From assembly GCA_002067795.1 (NCBI GenBank), contig MVQI01000012.1, positions 1-45,829 on the forward strand: 45,829 nucleotides of DNA. The letters run 5' to 3'. A program made the position numbers and the translations under genes. A model generated the notes under the pieces. It had not been told where the DNA came from and did no database searches. It was given only the letters and a program-made list of their open reading frames with translations. Shown here in pieces: positions 9,901 to 17,173 of this stretch. This stretch comes from Methanosaeta sp. PtaB.Bin039. GTDB taxonomy: Archaea > Halobacteriota > Methanosarcinia > Methanotrichales > Methanotrichaceae. Numbering within the stretch: position 1 is the stretch's first letter; the number at the start of each line of letters is the position of its first letter.

Positions 9901-10027
9901 CTTCAATGGCGACGGAATAGACGACCTGGCTGTGGGAGCACCTGATAAGGATATCGATATCGGCCCAGCAGAGGATCCGATCAAGGATGCCGGCGCAGTT
10001 TACATCTTGTACGGAAGGAAGAGATAG
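6905..10027 (+). CDS. Secreted binary-toxin-B (protective-antigen)-like protein fused to FG-GAP propeller
   Basis: I start at 6905 because GAGGG precedes it by 7 nt and a signal peptide follows at once (MNELYVKIIFYIVLLFLG). The product is about 1040 residues and looks whole. Residues 55-85 are calcium-binding DxDxDG-type repeats (DSDKDGLSD). Residues 150-485 resemble the protective antigen/binary-toxin B family: HPLVAAYP near 162, TTDAARLGFGLIVQNSG near 275, YNVKPDINIKLG, and TLGDAVNLTIG near 423. These follow the same order and spacing as the pore-forming and oligomerisation domains of that family. Residues 490-575 form an Ig-like domain. Residues 600-1030 carry seven GDFDGDGxDDLA repeats, an integrin-alpha-like seven-bladed propeller. 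In known toxins a receptor-binding domain takes the C-terminal place, so the propeller may bind a surface. No enzymatic partner gene is adjacent. The gene is AT-richer than its neighbours, which suggests transfer. The family assignment is from remembered sequence; the function is unknown. Confidence 0.85.
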   Translation: MNELYVKIIFYIVLLFLGNPCFGADRSNDDVDGEAGEVLAGVSGVTLYQGSMSGQDPNKDSDKDGLSDVRESWWLCDPKDNDTNDDGILDGDSVDFFSENKTWPYKDENLKYNDVDNDRLPNRAEMYDTGTHYRRFSTDGDPYGDGQEYFNMNMPEISPADHPLVAAYPHLSVRLTQVNVVPKKEIVSTTGGSRQDAWSISTESSHSATSSFEFGFEETVSAEYEFGLEGGLTIGGEFSAHQIWESGDTWTTTKTKSNSGWNQEDWSTATTTSTTDAARLGFGLIVQNSGTIPAYNVKPDINIKLGNKVIATVTLPPEIGSIDIGKESKEFFVDRKLVGQTPEEITASMEQLRFIDAGTPLSIETLQVRADVLQWDDSNNRWYTMDSSSYINEIDRRCATLIFELVDEDYKEYKVFTAENSPMTLGDAVNLTIGRDEATQGMNRTWVFGFSEGALREARKLLNGNESIYNLKLEPGWEIVIKAKSDNPKPEIRWTGYSQDMKTIFASVTDDLKVKSVAAHVNMGGTFKDLNMTDYDGDTIYTLRSDQVLKVDAGNYVKATDIENNSAVSYINASATPDVVTPNQAWHQDIREIQDWAERSDGFGSSLTLGDFDGDGFDDLAVDVPGDEAVQIILGSADGLAAKNSTILYLKSMSYFLDSPYSNIITAGGDFDGNGIDDLAIGEFGFILYDASEYSTGNLNQLDRLDCGVYYSRMAGDFNGDGNDDLAVAYRTCQPDEEAGLKIFSGSKNRAAFLSVSSTHDLLSDSGALFWSEDFTEYLSSNPYQALAIGDFDGDGKDDIALGLPSWDKRNLTYESIIEDVGSVWIFPGSSTGFFTGNKPQVWYQDLLNLNSSPFKRFGHSLAVSDFNFDGFDDLAIGVPGMNISKTPPLWQDYIQRFITPGEVDMLFGSTRGLSASSRMIIQSEMCGLLGYSMAVGDLDADGIDDLAVGEPAMDRVRIFFGPIGGDITNHSQMLSQESLGLNETSEGDFFGASLIVGDFNGDGIDDLAVGAPDKDIDIGPAEDPIKDAGAVYILYGRKR

Positions 10028-10041
10028 CGTTGTTCTGTGAG

Positions 10042-10070
10042 AGGCCTGGGGCTCAAGCGGCTCCGGGCCT
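10042..10070 (+). terminator. Hairpin after the PA-like gene
   Basis: AGGCCTGGGGC (10042-10052) pairs with GCTCCGGGCCT (10060-10070) over 11 bp with two G-T pairs and a 7-nt loop. It begins 14 nt after the stop codon. It is followed by GGATATTTAT rather than a pure T-run, so it may be a terminator or an mRNA-stabilising stem. Confidence 0.5.
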
Positions 10071-10472
10071 GGATATTTATAGTTCCGGCTCAAATTTCTG
10101 TAGCGCGCTGTAATGCCCAGGCATTCGAGACCTATTGCACAAGTAAACATATTCGATCCCTGCTGCACAAGGAAAGCATAGTATGATCCCGGGTGGAAAT
10201 GGAATTGATTTCTCCAGTCCCGGTTCCCAGCCCTGGCATGTATGATCTCCTCAGATGTCCCAGCCTTCAGTTGGGAATTGGCAGAGCTTCCGGCGGCGCT
10301 CCTGACTGCTGTTTTTATGCCAAACATAATCGATCTTTCAGTCTTGCGGCCTTTTGAGACCCTCCTTGAGCCTCCGGGCGTATTGAGTGAAGCTGCCGGG
10401 CAGATAGACCAAAGTCCAGCTATCGCGCCCTTTCGCAAAGAAGATATGAGTTGACATCGAGAGTGGCAATGT
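10071..10472. other. Intergenic region before hef
   Basis: About 400 bp without a supportable gene; the open frames here are short and lack family resemblance. GATATTTATAG at 10072-10082 is TATA-like but lies nearly 400 bp from hef, so it would only make sense for a short RNA or a long leader. I see no repeats and no clear RNA fold. Confidence 0.35.
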
Positions 10473-12827
10473 ATGCCCTCCTACCTCGAGCACAGGCTGC
10501 TTCAGAAGGACTGCGTCGAGAAGAGGCTGTTTCAGATCGACCTGGCCTCGACAGCGCTTCGCCAGTCCACCCTGGTTGTCCTGCCCACCGGTCTTGGCAA
10601 GACTGTTGTAGCCCTGATAGTCCTGCTGGCCAGGCTGGACCGGGGACGGGTGTTATTCATGGCTCCAACCAAACCTCTGGTGGAGCAGCATGCGTCATTT
10701 CTGCAGAGGGTATTAAACGACCCGTCGATGGTAGTATCCATGACCGGTGAAGATCCGCCTGACAGGCGGCAGGAGCAGTGGAAGACCGCCCGCATCATAG
10801 TTGCCACCCCTCAAACGGTTGAGAACGACCTGCTCTCCCGCCGGGCCAGGCTTGACGATTTCTCGCTTCTGATATTCGACGAGGTACACCGGGCCACCGG
10901 CGGCTACTCCTATGTTTATATCGCGTCTCGCTACCGCAAGGAGGCATCCGATCCGCTGGTTCTTGGGATAACCGCCAGCCCAGGCAGCCAGGGGGAACGC
11001 ATAGGAGAGATATGCCAGGCGCTTGGGATTGAGCGGATAGAGACCAGGACGGAGGACGATCCTGACGTGGCACCATTCGTCCACCACCGCGATATCGAGT
11101 GGGTGAAGGTGAAGGTTCCTGACCAGATACTGCGTCTGCGAGGATCACTTGAGGACGTGCTTGAGGACCGAATAGAGGAATTGAACAGCCTGGGTGCTCC
11201 TGAGGCGCTTGGCTCCATTGGCCAGCCCAGGATTGATATCAGAGCTTCCAAGAAAGCCCTTCTCGATCTTCAGAAGCAGATGAGCGTCTCAGTCTCCAGG
11301 AAACCAAATCAAACCCTCTACCGTGGGCTTTCCATACTTGCAGAGGTCATGAAGATCAAGCACGCCGTCGAGCTCGCTGAGACGCAAGGGATGGACTCTC
11401 TCAGACGCTACATGGGTCGCCTGGAGGGCGAATCGCGGTCAAGAGGCGGCTCCAAGGCCTCACGCAGGCTGATGGAGGACCCTCGCATCCAGGAGGCCAT
11501 GACGCTGCTGGCAGGGCTCGACGTCGAGCATCCAAAGATCGCAGCGGCCCAATCGATACTTGAGCGGCAGCTCGAGGAGAAGCCAGACTCAAGGATAATG
11601 GTCTTCACCAACTATAGGGACACTGCCACCGCTCTGCTCTCCTCCTTGAAGAAGGAGAAATCCGGGTCTATTCGGGCGGTGCGTTTTGTCGGGCAGGCCA
11701 GCCGGGAGGACGACAGCGGCCTTTCCCAGAAGAAGCAGGCGAGCATTCTTGAGAAGTTCCGTACCGGCGAGTATAACGTTCTCATAGCAACCTCGGTCGG
11801 AGAAGAAGGAATCGATATCCCGGCTACTGATATGGTGCTATTCTACGAGCCAGTGCCGTCCGAGATCAGGTCTATCCAGAGAAAGGGTCGAACCGGCAGG
11901 GCCAGGGCCGGCAGGGTTGTGGTTCTCATGGCCAAAGGGACCAGGGACGAGGCCTACTACTGGATCAGCGATCGCAAGGAGAGGACAATGCGCCGCCAGA
12001 TCCGGGATCTTTCAGAGCCCTTTCACAATGCTGCCGGCATGGACGAGGAGACGAATACTGAGCAAGATTATGGGCCTGGCGGCAGGGCTCTTGATTCCAA
12101 TGATGACATGCTTGCTCAACCAGCCCTTCTCCGCCAGTCTCTCATAACCGATCTTCGGCAACCTTCGACTTCCGCGCCCTTATCACATCCGACACTGGTG
12201 ATTGTCGATCCTCGGGAGCGCGAGCTGGGAAAGAGGCTGGAAGAGCTGGGGCTGGAGGTTGCGCTTCGGGCACTCGAGGTTGGGGATTACGTGGTCTCGG
12301 ATCGGGTCGGAATAGAGCGGAAGTCGGCACCAGACTTTATCTCGTCACTTGTGGACCCGGAGAGAGGCCTATTTCGTCAGATCTCAGACCTCTCCCGCAG
12401 CTATGAAAAGCCGGTTATGATCCTGGAAGGCGAGGACCTCTACTCAAGACAGGTACACCCAAACGCCGTTCGTGGCGCTCTCGCATCCATAGCAGTTGAC
12501 TTCGGAGTGCCGATAATTCCCGCCAGAGACGCGGATGAGACCGCAGCGATAATTGCCCTTCTGGCCCGCCGGGAGCAGTCGGAAGGTGGCCGAGAGGTGA
12601 AAGCCCACGGCAAGAAGACCTCTCGAAACCTGAGAGAGCAGCAGGAGTACCTGGTCTCCGCAGTGCCTGGCGTCGGAGCGGCAGCGGCAAAGAACCTGCT
12701 TCTGCACTTCGGTTCAGTGCAGTCGGTCTTCTCTGCTACATATGAGGAGCTGCAGAAGGTTGAAAAGGTAGGCCCCAAGACGGCAGAGCGGATCAGGGAG
12801 CTTGTTGGAGCCGCCTACAAGGGCTGA
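10473..12827 (+). CDS. hef: Hef helicase-nuclease (XPF/ERCC4 family)
   Basis: Hef acts on stalled or branched replication forks, combining a superfamily 2 helicase with an XPF-type structure-specific nuclease. Of 784 residues, 1-500 form the helicase: Walker A LPTGLGKT (37-44), DEVH box (136-139), GITASP motif III, and motif VI QRKGRTGRA. Residues 570-700 form the ERCC4 nuclease with GDYVVSDRVGIERK, and the catalytic E-R-K...D is at 615-621. Residues 715-784 contain tandem helix-hairpin-helix motifs (VPGVGAAAAKNLL, VEKVGPKTAERI) that bind DNA and mediate dimerisation. Both catalytic halves look complete, so this is the full euryarchaeal form. The start ATG has only a weak upstream purine stretch. 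Confidence 0.97.
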   Translation: MPSYLEHRLLQKDCVEKRLFQIDLASTALRQSTLVVLPTGLGKTVVALIVLLARLDRGRVLFMAPTKPLVEQHASFLQRVLNDPSMVVSMTGEDPPDRRQEQWKTARIIVATPQTVENDLLSRRARLDDFSLLIFDEVHRATGGYSYVYIASRYRKEASDPLVLGITASPGSQGERIGEICQALGIERIETRTEDDPDVAPFVHHRDIEWVKVKVPDQILRLRGSLEDVLEDRIEELNSLGAPEALGSIGQPRIDIRASKKALLDLQKQMSVSVSRKPNQTLYRGLSILAEVMKIKHAVELAETQGMDSLRRYMGRLEGESRSRGGSKASRRLMEDPRIQEAMTLLAGLDVEHPKIAAAQSILERQLEEKPDSRIMVFTNYRDTATALLSSLKKEKSGSIRAVRFVGQASREDDSGLSQKKQASILEKFRTGEYNVLIATSVGEEGIDIPATDMVLFYEPVPSEIRSIQRKGRTGRARAGRVVVLMAKGTRDEAYYWISDRKERTMRRQIRDLSEPFHNAAGMDEETNTEQDYGPGGRALDSNDDMLAQPALLRQSLITDLRQPSTSAPLSHPTLVIVDPRERELGKRLEELGLEVALRALEVGDYVVSDRVGIERKSAPDFISSLVDPERGLFRQISDLSRSYEKPVMILEGEDLYSRQVHPNAVRGALASIAVDFGVPIIPARDADETAAIIALLARREQSEGGREVKAHGKKTSRNLREQQEYLVSAVPGVGAAAAKNLLLHFGSVQSVFSATYEELQKVEKVGPKTAERIRELVGAAYKG

Positions 12828-12835
12828 GTATTGGT

Positions 12836-12980
12836 GGACTTTGATGATAATGGTGAGCCATTGCCTGATGATCTCTGAAAGGAGTTGCAGGTTTGCTCCG
12901 GCCTTTGATGGTATCGATTTCGATACTCGCGCCGGAGGCAGTCCTGGGCAGGATGAGTCAGGCGAGAATCTGCAACTTTT
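12836..12980 (+). promoter_or_regulatory. Structured RNA leader of cbiK (candidate cis-regulatory RNA)
   Basis: Between hef and cbiK the sequence can fold into several stems. AATGG-TGAG-CCATT (12849-12862) is flanked by TGATGA and CTGA boxes. AGTTGCAG (12883-12890) pairs exactly with CTGCAACT (12970-12977) and encloses two hairpins. One pairs TGCTCCGGC (12894-12902) with GCCGGAGGCA (12931-12940, one bulge), capped by GTATCG-ATTT-CGATAC (12911-12926). The other is TCCT-GGGC-AGGA (12942-12953). The 3' strand GAGTCAGGCGAGAATCTGC faintly recalls the end of bacterial cobalamin elements, but the rest of that element is missing. The outer stem ends 3 nt before the GAGGG ribosome-binding site of cbiK, so a translational switch is plausible. 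Confidence 0.4.
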
Positions 12981-12990
12981 GAGGGCTTGA

Positions 12991-13878
12991 ATGAGCCATG
13001 CCGATGACCTCGATATGCCAGCCATAGTCCTGGCCGCATATGGCAGTGCTGAGGATAGGGGCCTTCAGACCTATCAGAGGGTAGCGGACTTCTATTCCCG
13101 GGCATTCCCAGGAAGCAGGATTGAGCTCTCATTCTCCTCATCTGCCATCCGTAGAAGGCTGGCAGCAGGAGGGAAGAATGTGCCGGATCCGTTCACATCC
13201 CTGTCCCATGTACATGCCGAGGGATGGAGAAACGTTGTGGTCCAGTCGCTGCATCTCGTCCCCGGTGGGCAGTTCCATCATATTGCGTCTCTGGTAAGAG
13301 GCCTGCAAGGTGTCAAGGGGCGTTTTGGCTTCGAGTTCCTGGGGCTTGGCCTGCCCCTTCTCTCCTCTCAAGAGGACTTCTCTTCAGTCGCTTTCGCCCT
13401 TGCCGAACACGTGCGCTGCATCTCAGGCATCTCGCAGGACGACGCCTCGTCCGCTGGCCTGAGTTGCATCGGCAAGTCTGCTGCCGTCCTGATGGGCCAC
13501 GGAACCAATCATCCTGCAGACAGCGCCTATTCTCATCTCGCTATCCATCTTAGCCAGGTGATAAAAGCAGACGTCTTCTTAGGCACGCTGGAAGGTTACC
13601 CCGGGCTTTCCGAGGTGATGGGCCAGCTGAGTGCATGTGGAGCTTCTCGGGTGCACCTGTTCCCATTCCTGCTGGTTGCAGGCGCACACGCTCTATTGGA
13701 TATGGCAGGCCCTGCGGAGGACTCTTGGAGGTCGAGGTTTCTTAGTGCAGGTTATCAGGTGGATGTCCATGCTGTCGGGCTTGGGGAGATCGATTCCTTC
13801 CTGGAGATATTTGCCAGGCATACAAGGGAGGCTTGTGGGAGATCTCTCGTCTCGACCCTGCGGCTGCAATCGGACTAA
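12991..13878 (+). CDS. cbiK: Sirohydrochlorin cobaltochelatase, CbiK type
   Basis: CbiK inserts Co2+ into sirohydrochlorin in the anaerobic corrinoid pathway. The 295-residue length matches two-lobed CbiK rather than the roughly 130-residue CbiX-small typical of archaea. The metal-site residues align with the CbiK pattern: His170 in LMGHGTNHPAD, Glu201 in LGTLEGYPG and His233 in LVAGAHALLDMAG. The N-terminal VLAAYGSA and the LHLVPGGQFHH segment also fit. There is no signal peptide, so it is cytoplasmic. GAGGG lies 5 nt before the ATG, next to a structured leader. No other cobalamin genes are adjacent. Nickel chelation for F430 is normally done by CfbA (CbiX-small), so this protein is more likely dedicated to cobalt, though that is inference. 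Confidence 0.92.
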   Translation: MSHADDLDMPAIVLAAYGSAEDRGLQTYQRVADFYSRAFPGSRIELSFSSSAIRRRLAAGGKNVPDPFTSLSHVHAEGWRNVVVQSLHLVPGGQFHHIASLVRGLQGVKGRFGFEFLGLGLPLLSSQEDFSSVAFALAEHVRCISGISQDDASSAGLSCIGKSAAVLMGHGTNHPADSAYSHLAIHLSQVIKADVFLGTLEGYPGLSEVMGQLSACGASRVHLFPFLLVAGAHALLDMAGPAEDSWRSRFLSAGYQVDVHAVGLGEIDSFLEIFARHTREACGRSLVSTLRLQSD

Positions 13879-14149
13879 GTCGGTAATCGGACGTGAGGTG
13901 CGTTCATCTTTTCAAAGTAGCGATTCTCAGGTTACCGATAACGATCCTGCACAAAAAAAGGCCGGCGAAGTTAGCGAATTTAGCGATTCTCAAACGTTTC
14001 TGCCCTCATCTCTGTATGAGACCGATAGATGCCCTTTGAGACATTTTCGGCCCAAACTCTGAAAAGCTCTACCTGCCCATAAGCTGTGGACAATATCGAA
14101 AATAGCACCGAAGGGAAATAGCCGGAGAGATCGTGATCCGTTAGGATGG

Positions 14150-14197
14150 GCAAAAAAGTGCAAAAAATGAGTTTAAGGCAGCAGAACCGCTGCTGCC
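14150..14197 (-). terminator. Intrinsic-type terminator of the fpo operon
   Basis: On the minus strand CTGCTGCC/GGCAGCAG forms an 8-bp stem (14177-14184 with 14190-14197, 5-nt loop) spanning the last codons of fpoN. It is followed after the stop by two T-runs (TTTTTT near 14162-14167 and 14150-14155). A hairpin plus T-tract at the end of the long cluster fits its terminus. The stem bases also encode the C-terminal alanines and leucines. Confidence 0.5.
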
Positions 14198-15648
14198 TGT
14201 ATAGCCCAGTCGATGAACCCCTGCGGAGCCAGACCGATCCACAGTACACCAATCAGGGTGACGAGCAGGGATAGCACATAGCCTTTGGGCTCCGAGATCC
14301 TGCCGCCATTGGGGTCCTTCAGGTACATGTAGCTGATTATGCGCAGGTAATAGTACAGCGAGAGGGCGCTGTTCAGTATGGCGAGCACCGCTAGCCAGAC
14401 GAGCCCTGCGTATATGGCCGACCCGAAGAGGACGAACTTGCCGATATAACCTGCTGATGGCGGAATTCCTGCCAGAGCCAGCATGAATATGGCCATGCAC
14501 AGTGCGGTTATCGGCGCACGCTTGTACAGGCCGGCGTAGTTCGATATGTCGTCGGGATCGGTATCCCCGCTCTTTCCTACCATGTCAGCCACTTGAGCCG
14601 TCCCTATGAACGCTCCAGTCTTCATCAGGGCGTGGCCCAGTATGAGCAGGAGAGCTCCGGCCAGCCCGAACTGGGGCACGCTGTAGCCGTCTGGTGTGGA
14701 CATCCCGGCCCCGGCTCCTACCACAACCACGGCGATCGCTATGTAGCCAGCCTGGGCGATTGAGGAGTAAGCCAGTATTCTCCGCACGTTGTTCTGCCAG
14801 CAGGCCACCAAATTGCCCAGCGTCATGGTAACAGCTGCGAGTATGGCAAACGCCATGTACCACTCAAATCGCAGGGCTACAAGGGCCACGAAGAGGATCC
14901 TGAAGGCCGCGGCAAATCCCATCTTCTTTGACCCAGCTGCCAGAAGGGCTGATACCAATGGCGGAGCGCCCTCGTATGTATCCGGAGCCCACATGTGGAA
15001 GGGTACCAGAGCCATCTTGAAGGCAAATCCCGCGATCACGAATATCAGGGCGACCAGAACTGCCGGGCTGAAGTCGGCAAGTGCCACGCTTGCTATCTCG
15101 GCGATCCGAGTGGAGCCGGTCATGCCGTAGAGCAGGGAGAAGCCGAAGAGCATGAAAGCGGATGAGACAGATCCGAACAGGAAGTACTTCATCGCAGCTT
15201 CCAGGTTCTTCCTCGACTTGTCGAATCCGGCCAGGGCGTATGTCGATAGCGACGCCAGCTCGAATCCCACGAAGAGGGTCACTATATCGATGGCGCTTGA
15301 TACGACCATCATGCCTACGGTAGCCAGCAGGAGCAGCCCGAAGAACTCATCTCCGCCTTTTCGGCCGTTGTATTTGCTCATGGCCGCTATGACCACCAGC
15401 AGAGAGACCACTATGAAGACGGCCTTAAAGAACTGGGAGAAACCATCGACTGATATGGTCTCATAGAAGAAGATGGTCCCAGTCTTGGCAGTCAACACAA
15501 GGCCCAGTGAGGCCACCAGCCCGATCAGGCTGATGATCCCCACGATCCCGCTGCGGCCCTTGGTGGCTATGCCGATGGCTATCACCAATAGCCCCAGGGT
15601 TGTCAGAAGGGCCTCTGCTCCCAGAGGAGCCAAATGCGCTAGATCCAC
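14173..15648 (-). CDS. fpoN: F420H2 dehydrogenase-type complex subunit FpoN
   Basis: FpoN (491 aa) is the NuoN-like antiporter-type membrane subunit of the Fpo complex, one of three proton-pumping modules. It has about 14 predicted membrane helices. Typical features are the AMKYFLFGSVSSAFMLFG segment with its lysine in helix 5, FKMALVPFHMWAPDTYEGAP, and a later lysine in GHALMKTGAF. Length matches the family. It is the last gene of the cluster: fpoM ends one base before it, and a hairpin/T-tract follows. FpoO, which follows FpoN in Methanosarcina, is absent here. Confidence 0.95.
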   Translation of the reverse strand: MDLAHLAPLGAEALLTTLGLLVIAIGIATKGRSGIVGIISLIGLVASLGLVLTAKTGTIFFYETISVDGFSQFFKAVFIVVSLLVVIAAMSKYNGRKGGDEFFGLLLLATVGMMVVSSAIDIVTLFVGFELASLSTYALAGFDKSRKNLEAAMKYFLFGSVSSAFMLFGFSLLYGMTGSTRIAEIASVALADFSPAVLVALIFVIAGFAFKMALVPFHMWAPDTYEGAPPLVSALLAAGSKKMGFAAAFRILFVALVALRFEWYMAFAILAAVTMTLGNLVACWQNNVRRILAYSSIAQAGYIAIAVVVVGAGAGMSTPDGYSVPQFGLAGALLLILGHALMKTGAFIGTAQVADMVGKSGDTDPDDISNYAGLYKRAPITALCMAIFMLALAGIPPSAGYIGKFVLFGSAIYAGLVWLAVLAILNSALSLYYYLRIISYMYLKDPNGGRISEPKGYVLSLLVTLIGVLWIGLAPQGFIDWAIQAAAVLLP

Positions 15649-15649
15649 T

Positions 15650-17173
15650 TCAGATCACCCCCATCTGGGCTAGGGTCTTGACAGGCTCCATCAGCTGATA
15701 GGATGCTGTCTGCATGATATCGGTTATCAGGGCAGGCTGCAGTCCAAAGATCAGCGAGAGAACTATTATTCCGCTCATGGCCACTAACTCATAGTTGTGA
15801 GCATCGTGCAGGTGCAGGTACTTCTGGAGTATGGGTCCAAAGAGCACCTTCTGAACCGCCCACAGGTGGTATCCAGCCGTCACCACCACGCTCAGCAGTA
15901 TCACGATTATGGTGAGTGTCGGCATGGTCTGGTACGATCCGGTGAGCACCAGGAACTCGGCTACGAAGCCGCTCATTCCTGGAAGTCCCAGGGATGCCAG
16001 GAATGCTGCCACCATCAGGAAGGCGAACCTTGGCATGCGATCTGCCAGCCCGCCCAGATCGGCTATGATCCTGGTACCGACAGTGTGCTGTATGGTACCG
16101 GCGGACATGAACAGAGCGCATGTGATTATCCCGTGTGAGAACTGCTGGAACATGGCTCCCTGCAGCGAGAGGAATGGAGCCATTGCCCCTATGGCAGCCA
16201 CCGAACCAAGGGTCACGAAACCCATGTGGCTGATGGACGAGTAGGCAACCAGCTTCTTAATATCCTTCTGGGCCAGGGCCAGGAAAGCGCCGTATATGAT
16301 GCTGACGACGCCTATTATGGCAATCAAGGTCACGAAGGCCGAATCCACGTTGGGCAACATGGGCATGATGACCCTGAACAAACCGTATCCACCCATCTTA
16401 AGCAGCAAGGCTGCCAGCACAACCGATCCGGCTGTGGGCGCCTCGACGTGAGCGTCGGGAAGCCAAGTGTGGAACGGGAAAGCAGGCATCTTGACAAGGA
16501 ATCCCAGTAGCAGTCCTGCGAATATCACATTCAGGAGAGCTGGGGGAAATAGCGTCTTGTCGGACGTTGCCTGCAGCAGGGTCAGCATGTCGAATGTCCT
16601 GGAGCCATCTGGAAGCGTGTAGGTGAAGTACAGGGCGAATATCGCCAGCAGCATCACCAGGCTTGCCACGTGCGTATATATGAAGAACTTGATGGCTGCG
16701 TAATCCTTTCTCGGCCCACCCCAGACTCCGATCAGGAAGAACATGGGGATGAGGACGATCTCCCAGAAGATGTAGAACAGGAAGAAGTCCAGAGCTGTGA
16801 ATACCCCCATCACTCCTACCTCGTTTAAGAGCAGCAGTGCGAAGTACTCGTTGGGCCTCTTGTTCTCGCCCCAGGAGTAGATGATCACCAGGACGGTTAC
16901 GATGGCCGAGAGCAGCACAAGCGGGAAACCTATCCCATCTACGCCAACGGTGTATTTTACACCAAGAGACGGCACCCAGTCGTAGCTCTCGACGAACTGC
17001 ATTATCTTCGAGCTCTTGTCGAACTCCATATACATCTGCAGAGCCAGGACCAGCGGCACAAGCGAGGCTATCAGCGAGACCAACCTGGCCTGGGACCTGT
17101 TCCTGGTAAGGAAGGTCAGCAATGCGCCGATCAGCGGGACGGCTATCATCAAGGAGATGGCGTTTGATATCAT
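15650..17173 (-). CDS. fpoM: F420H2 dehydrogenase-type complex subunit FpoM
   Basis: FpoM (507 aa) is the NuoM-like proton-pumping membrane subunit. The conserved glutamate of helix 5 is in FYIFWEIVLIPMFFLIG. The loop FPFHTWLPDAHVEAPTAGSVVLA and the following LLKMGGYG lysine are typical. About 14 hydrophobic helices are visible, and the start ATG overlaps the end of fpoL by 4 bp. The product acts in the cytoplasmic membrane, coupled to methanophenazine reduction by the FpoB/CD/H/I arm. Nothing is missing. Confidence 0.96.
   Translation of the reverse strand: MISNAISLMIAVPLIGALLTFLTRNRSQARLVSLIASLVPLVLALQMYMEFDKSSKIMQFVESYDWVPSLGVKYTVGVDGIGFPLVLLSAIVTVLVIIYSWGENKRPNEYFALLLLNEVGVMGVFTALDFFLFYIFWEIVLIPMFFLIGVWGGPRKDYAAIKFFIYTHVASLVMLLAIFALYFTYTLPDGSRTFDMLTLLQATSDKTLFPPALLNVIFAGLLLGFLVKMPAFPFHTWLPDAHVEAPTAGSVVLAALLLKMGGYGLFRVIMPMLPNVDSAFVTLIAIIGVVSIIYGAFLALAQKDIKKLVAYSSISHMGFVTLGSVAAIGAMAPFLSLQGAMFQQFSHGIITCALFMSAGTIQHTVGTRIIADLGGLADRMPRFAFLMVAAFLASLGLPGMSGFVAEFLVLTGSYQTMPTLTIIVILLSVVVTAGYHLWAVQKVLFGPILQKYLHLHDAHNYELVAMSGIIVLSLIFGLQPALITDIMQTASYQLMEPVKTLAQMGVI

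Noticed and set aside
12839-12882. A C/D box guide RNA
   Set aside because: C and D boxes with a short closing stem are present, but the C'-D spacing is only 3 nt and the guide region folds on itself, so it is better treated as part of the cbiK leader.
12883-12977. A complete bacterial-type cobalamin riboswitch
   Set aside because: The conserved core of that element and much of its length are absent; only the outer fold and a vague 3' similarity remain, so I report it only as a candidate leader.
13918-13990. Direct repeat TAGCGATTCTCA, two copies 60 bp apart
   Set aside because: Only two copies with no regular array; not a CRISPR and too little to call a repeat family. No CRISPR array was seen anywhere in the window.
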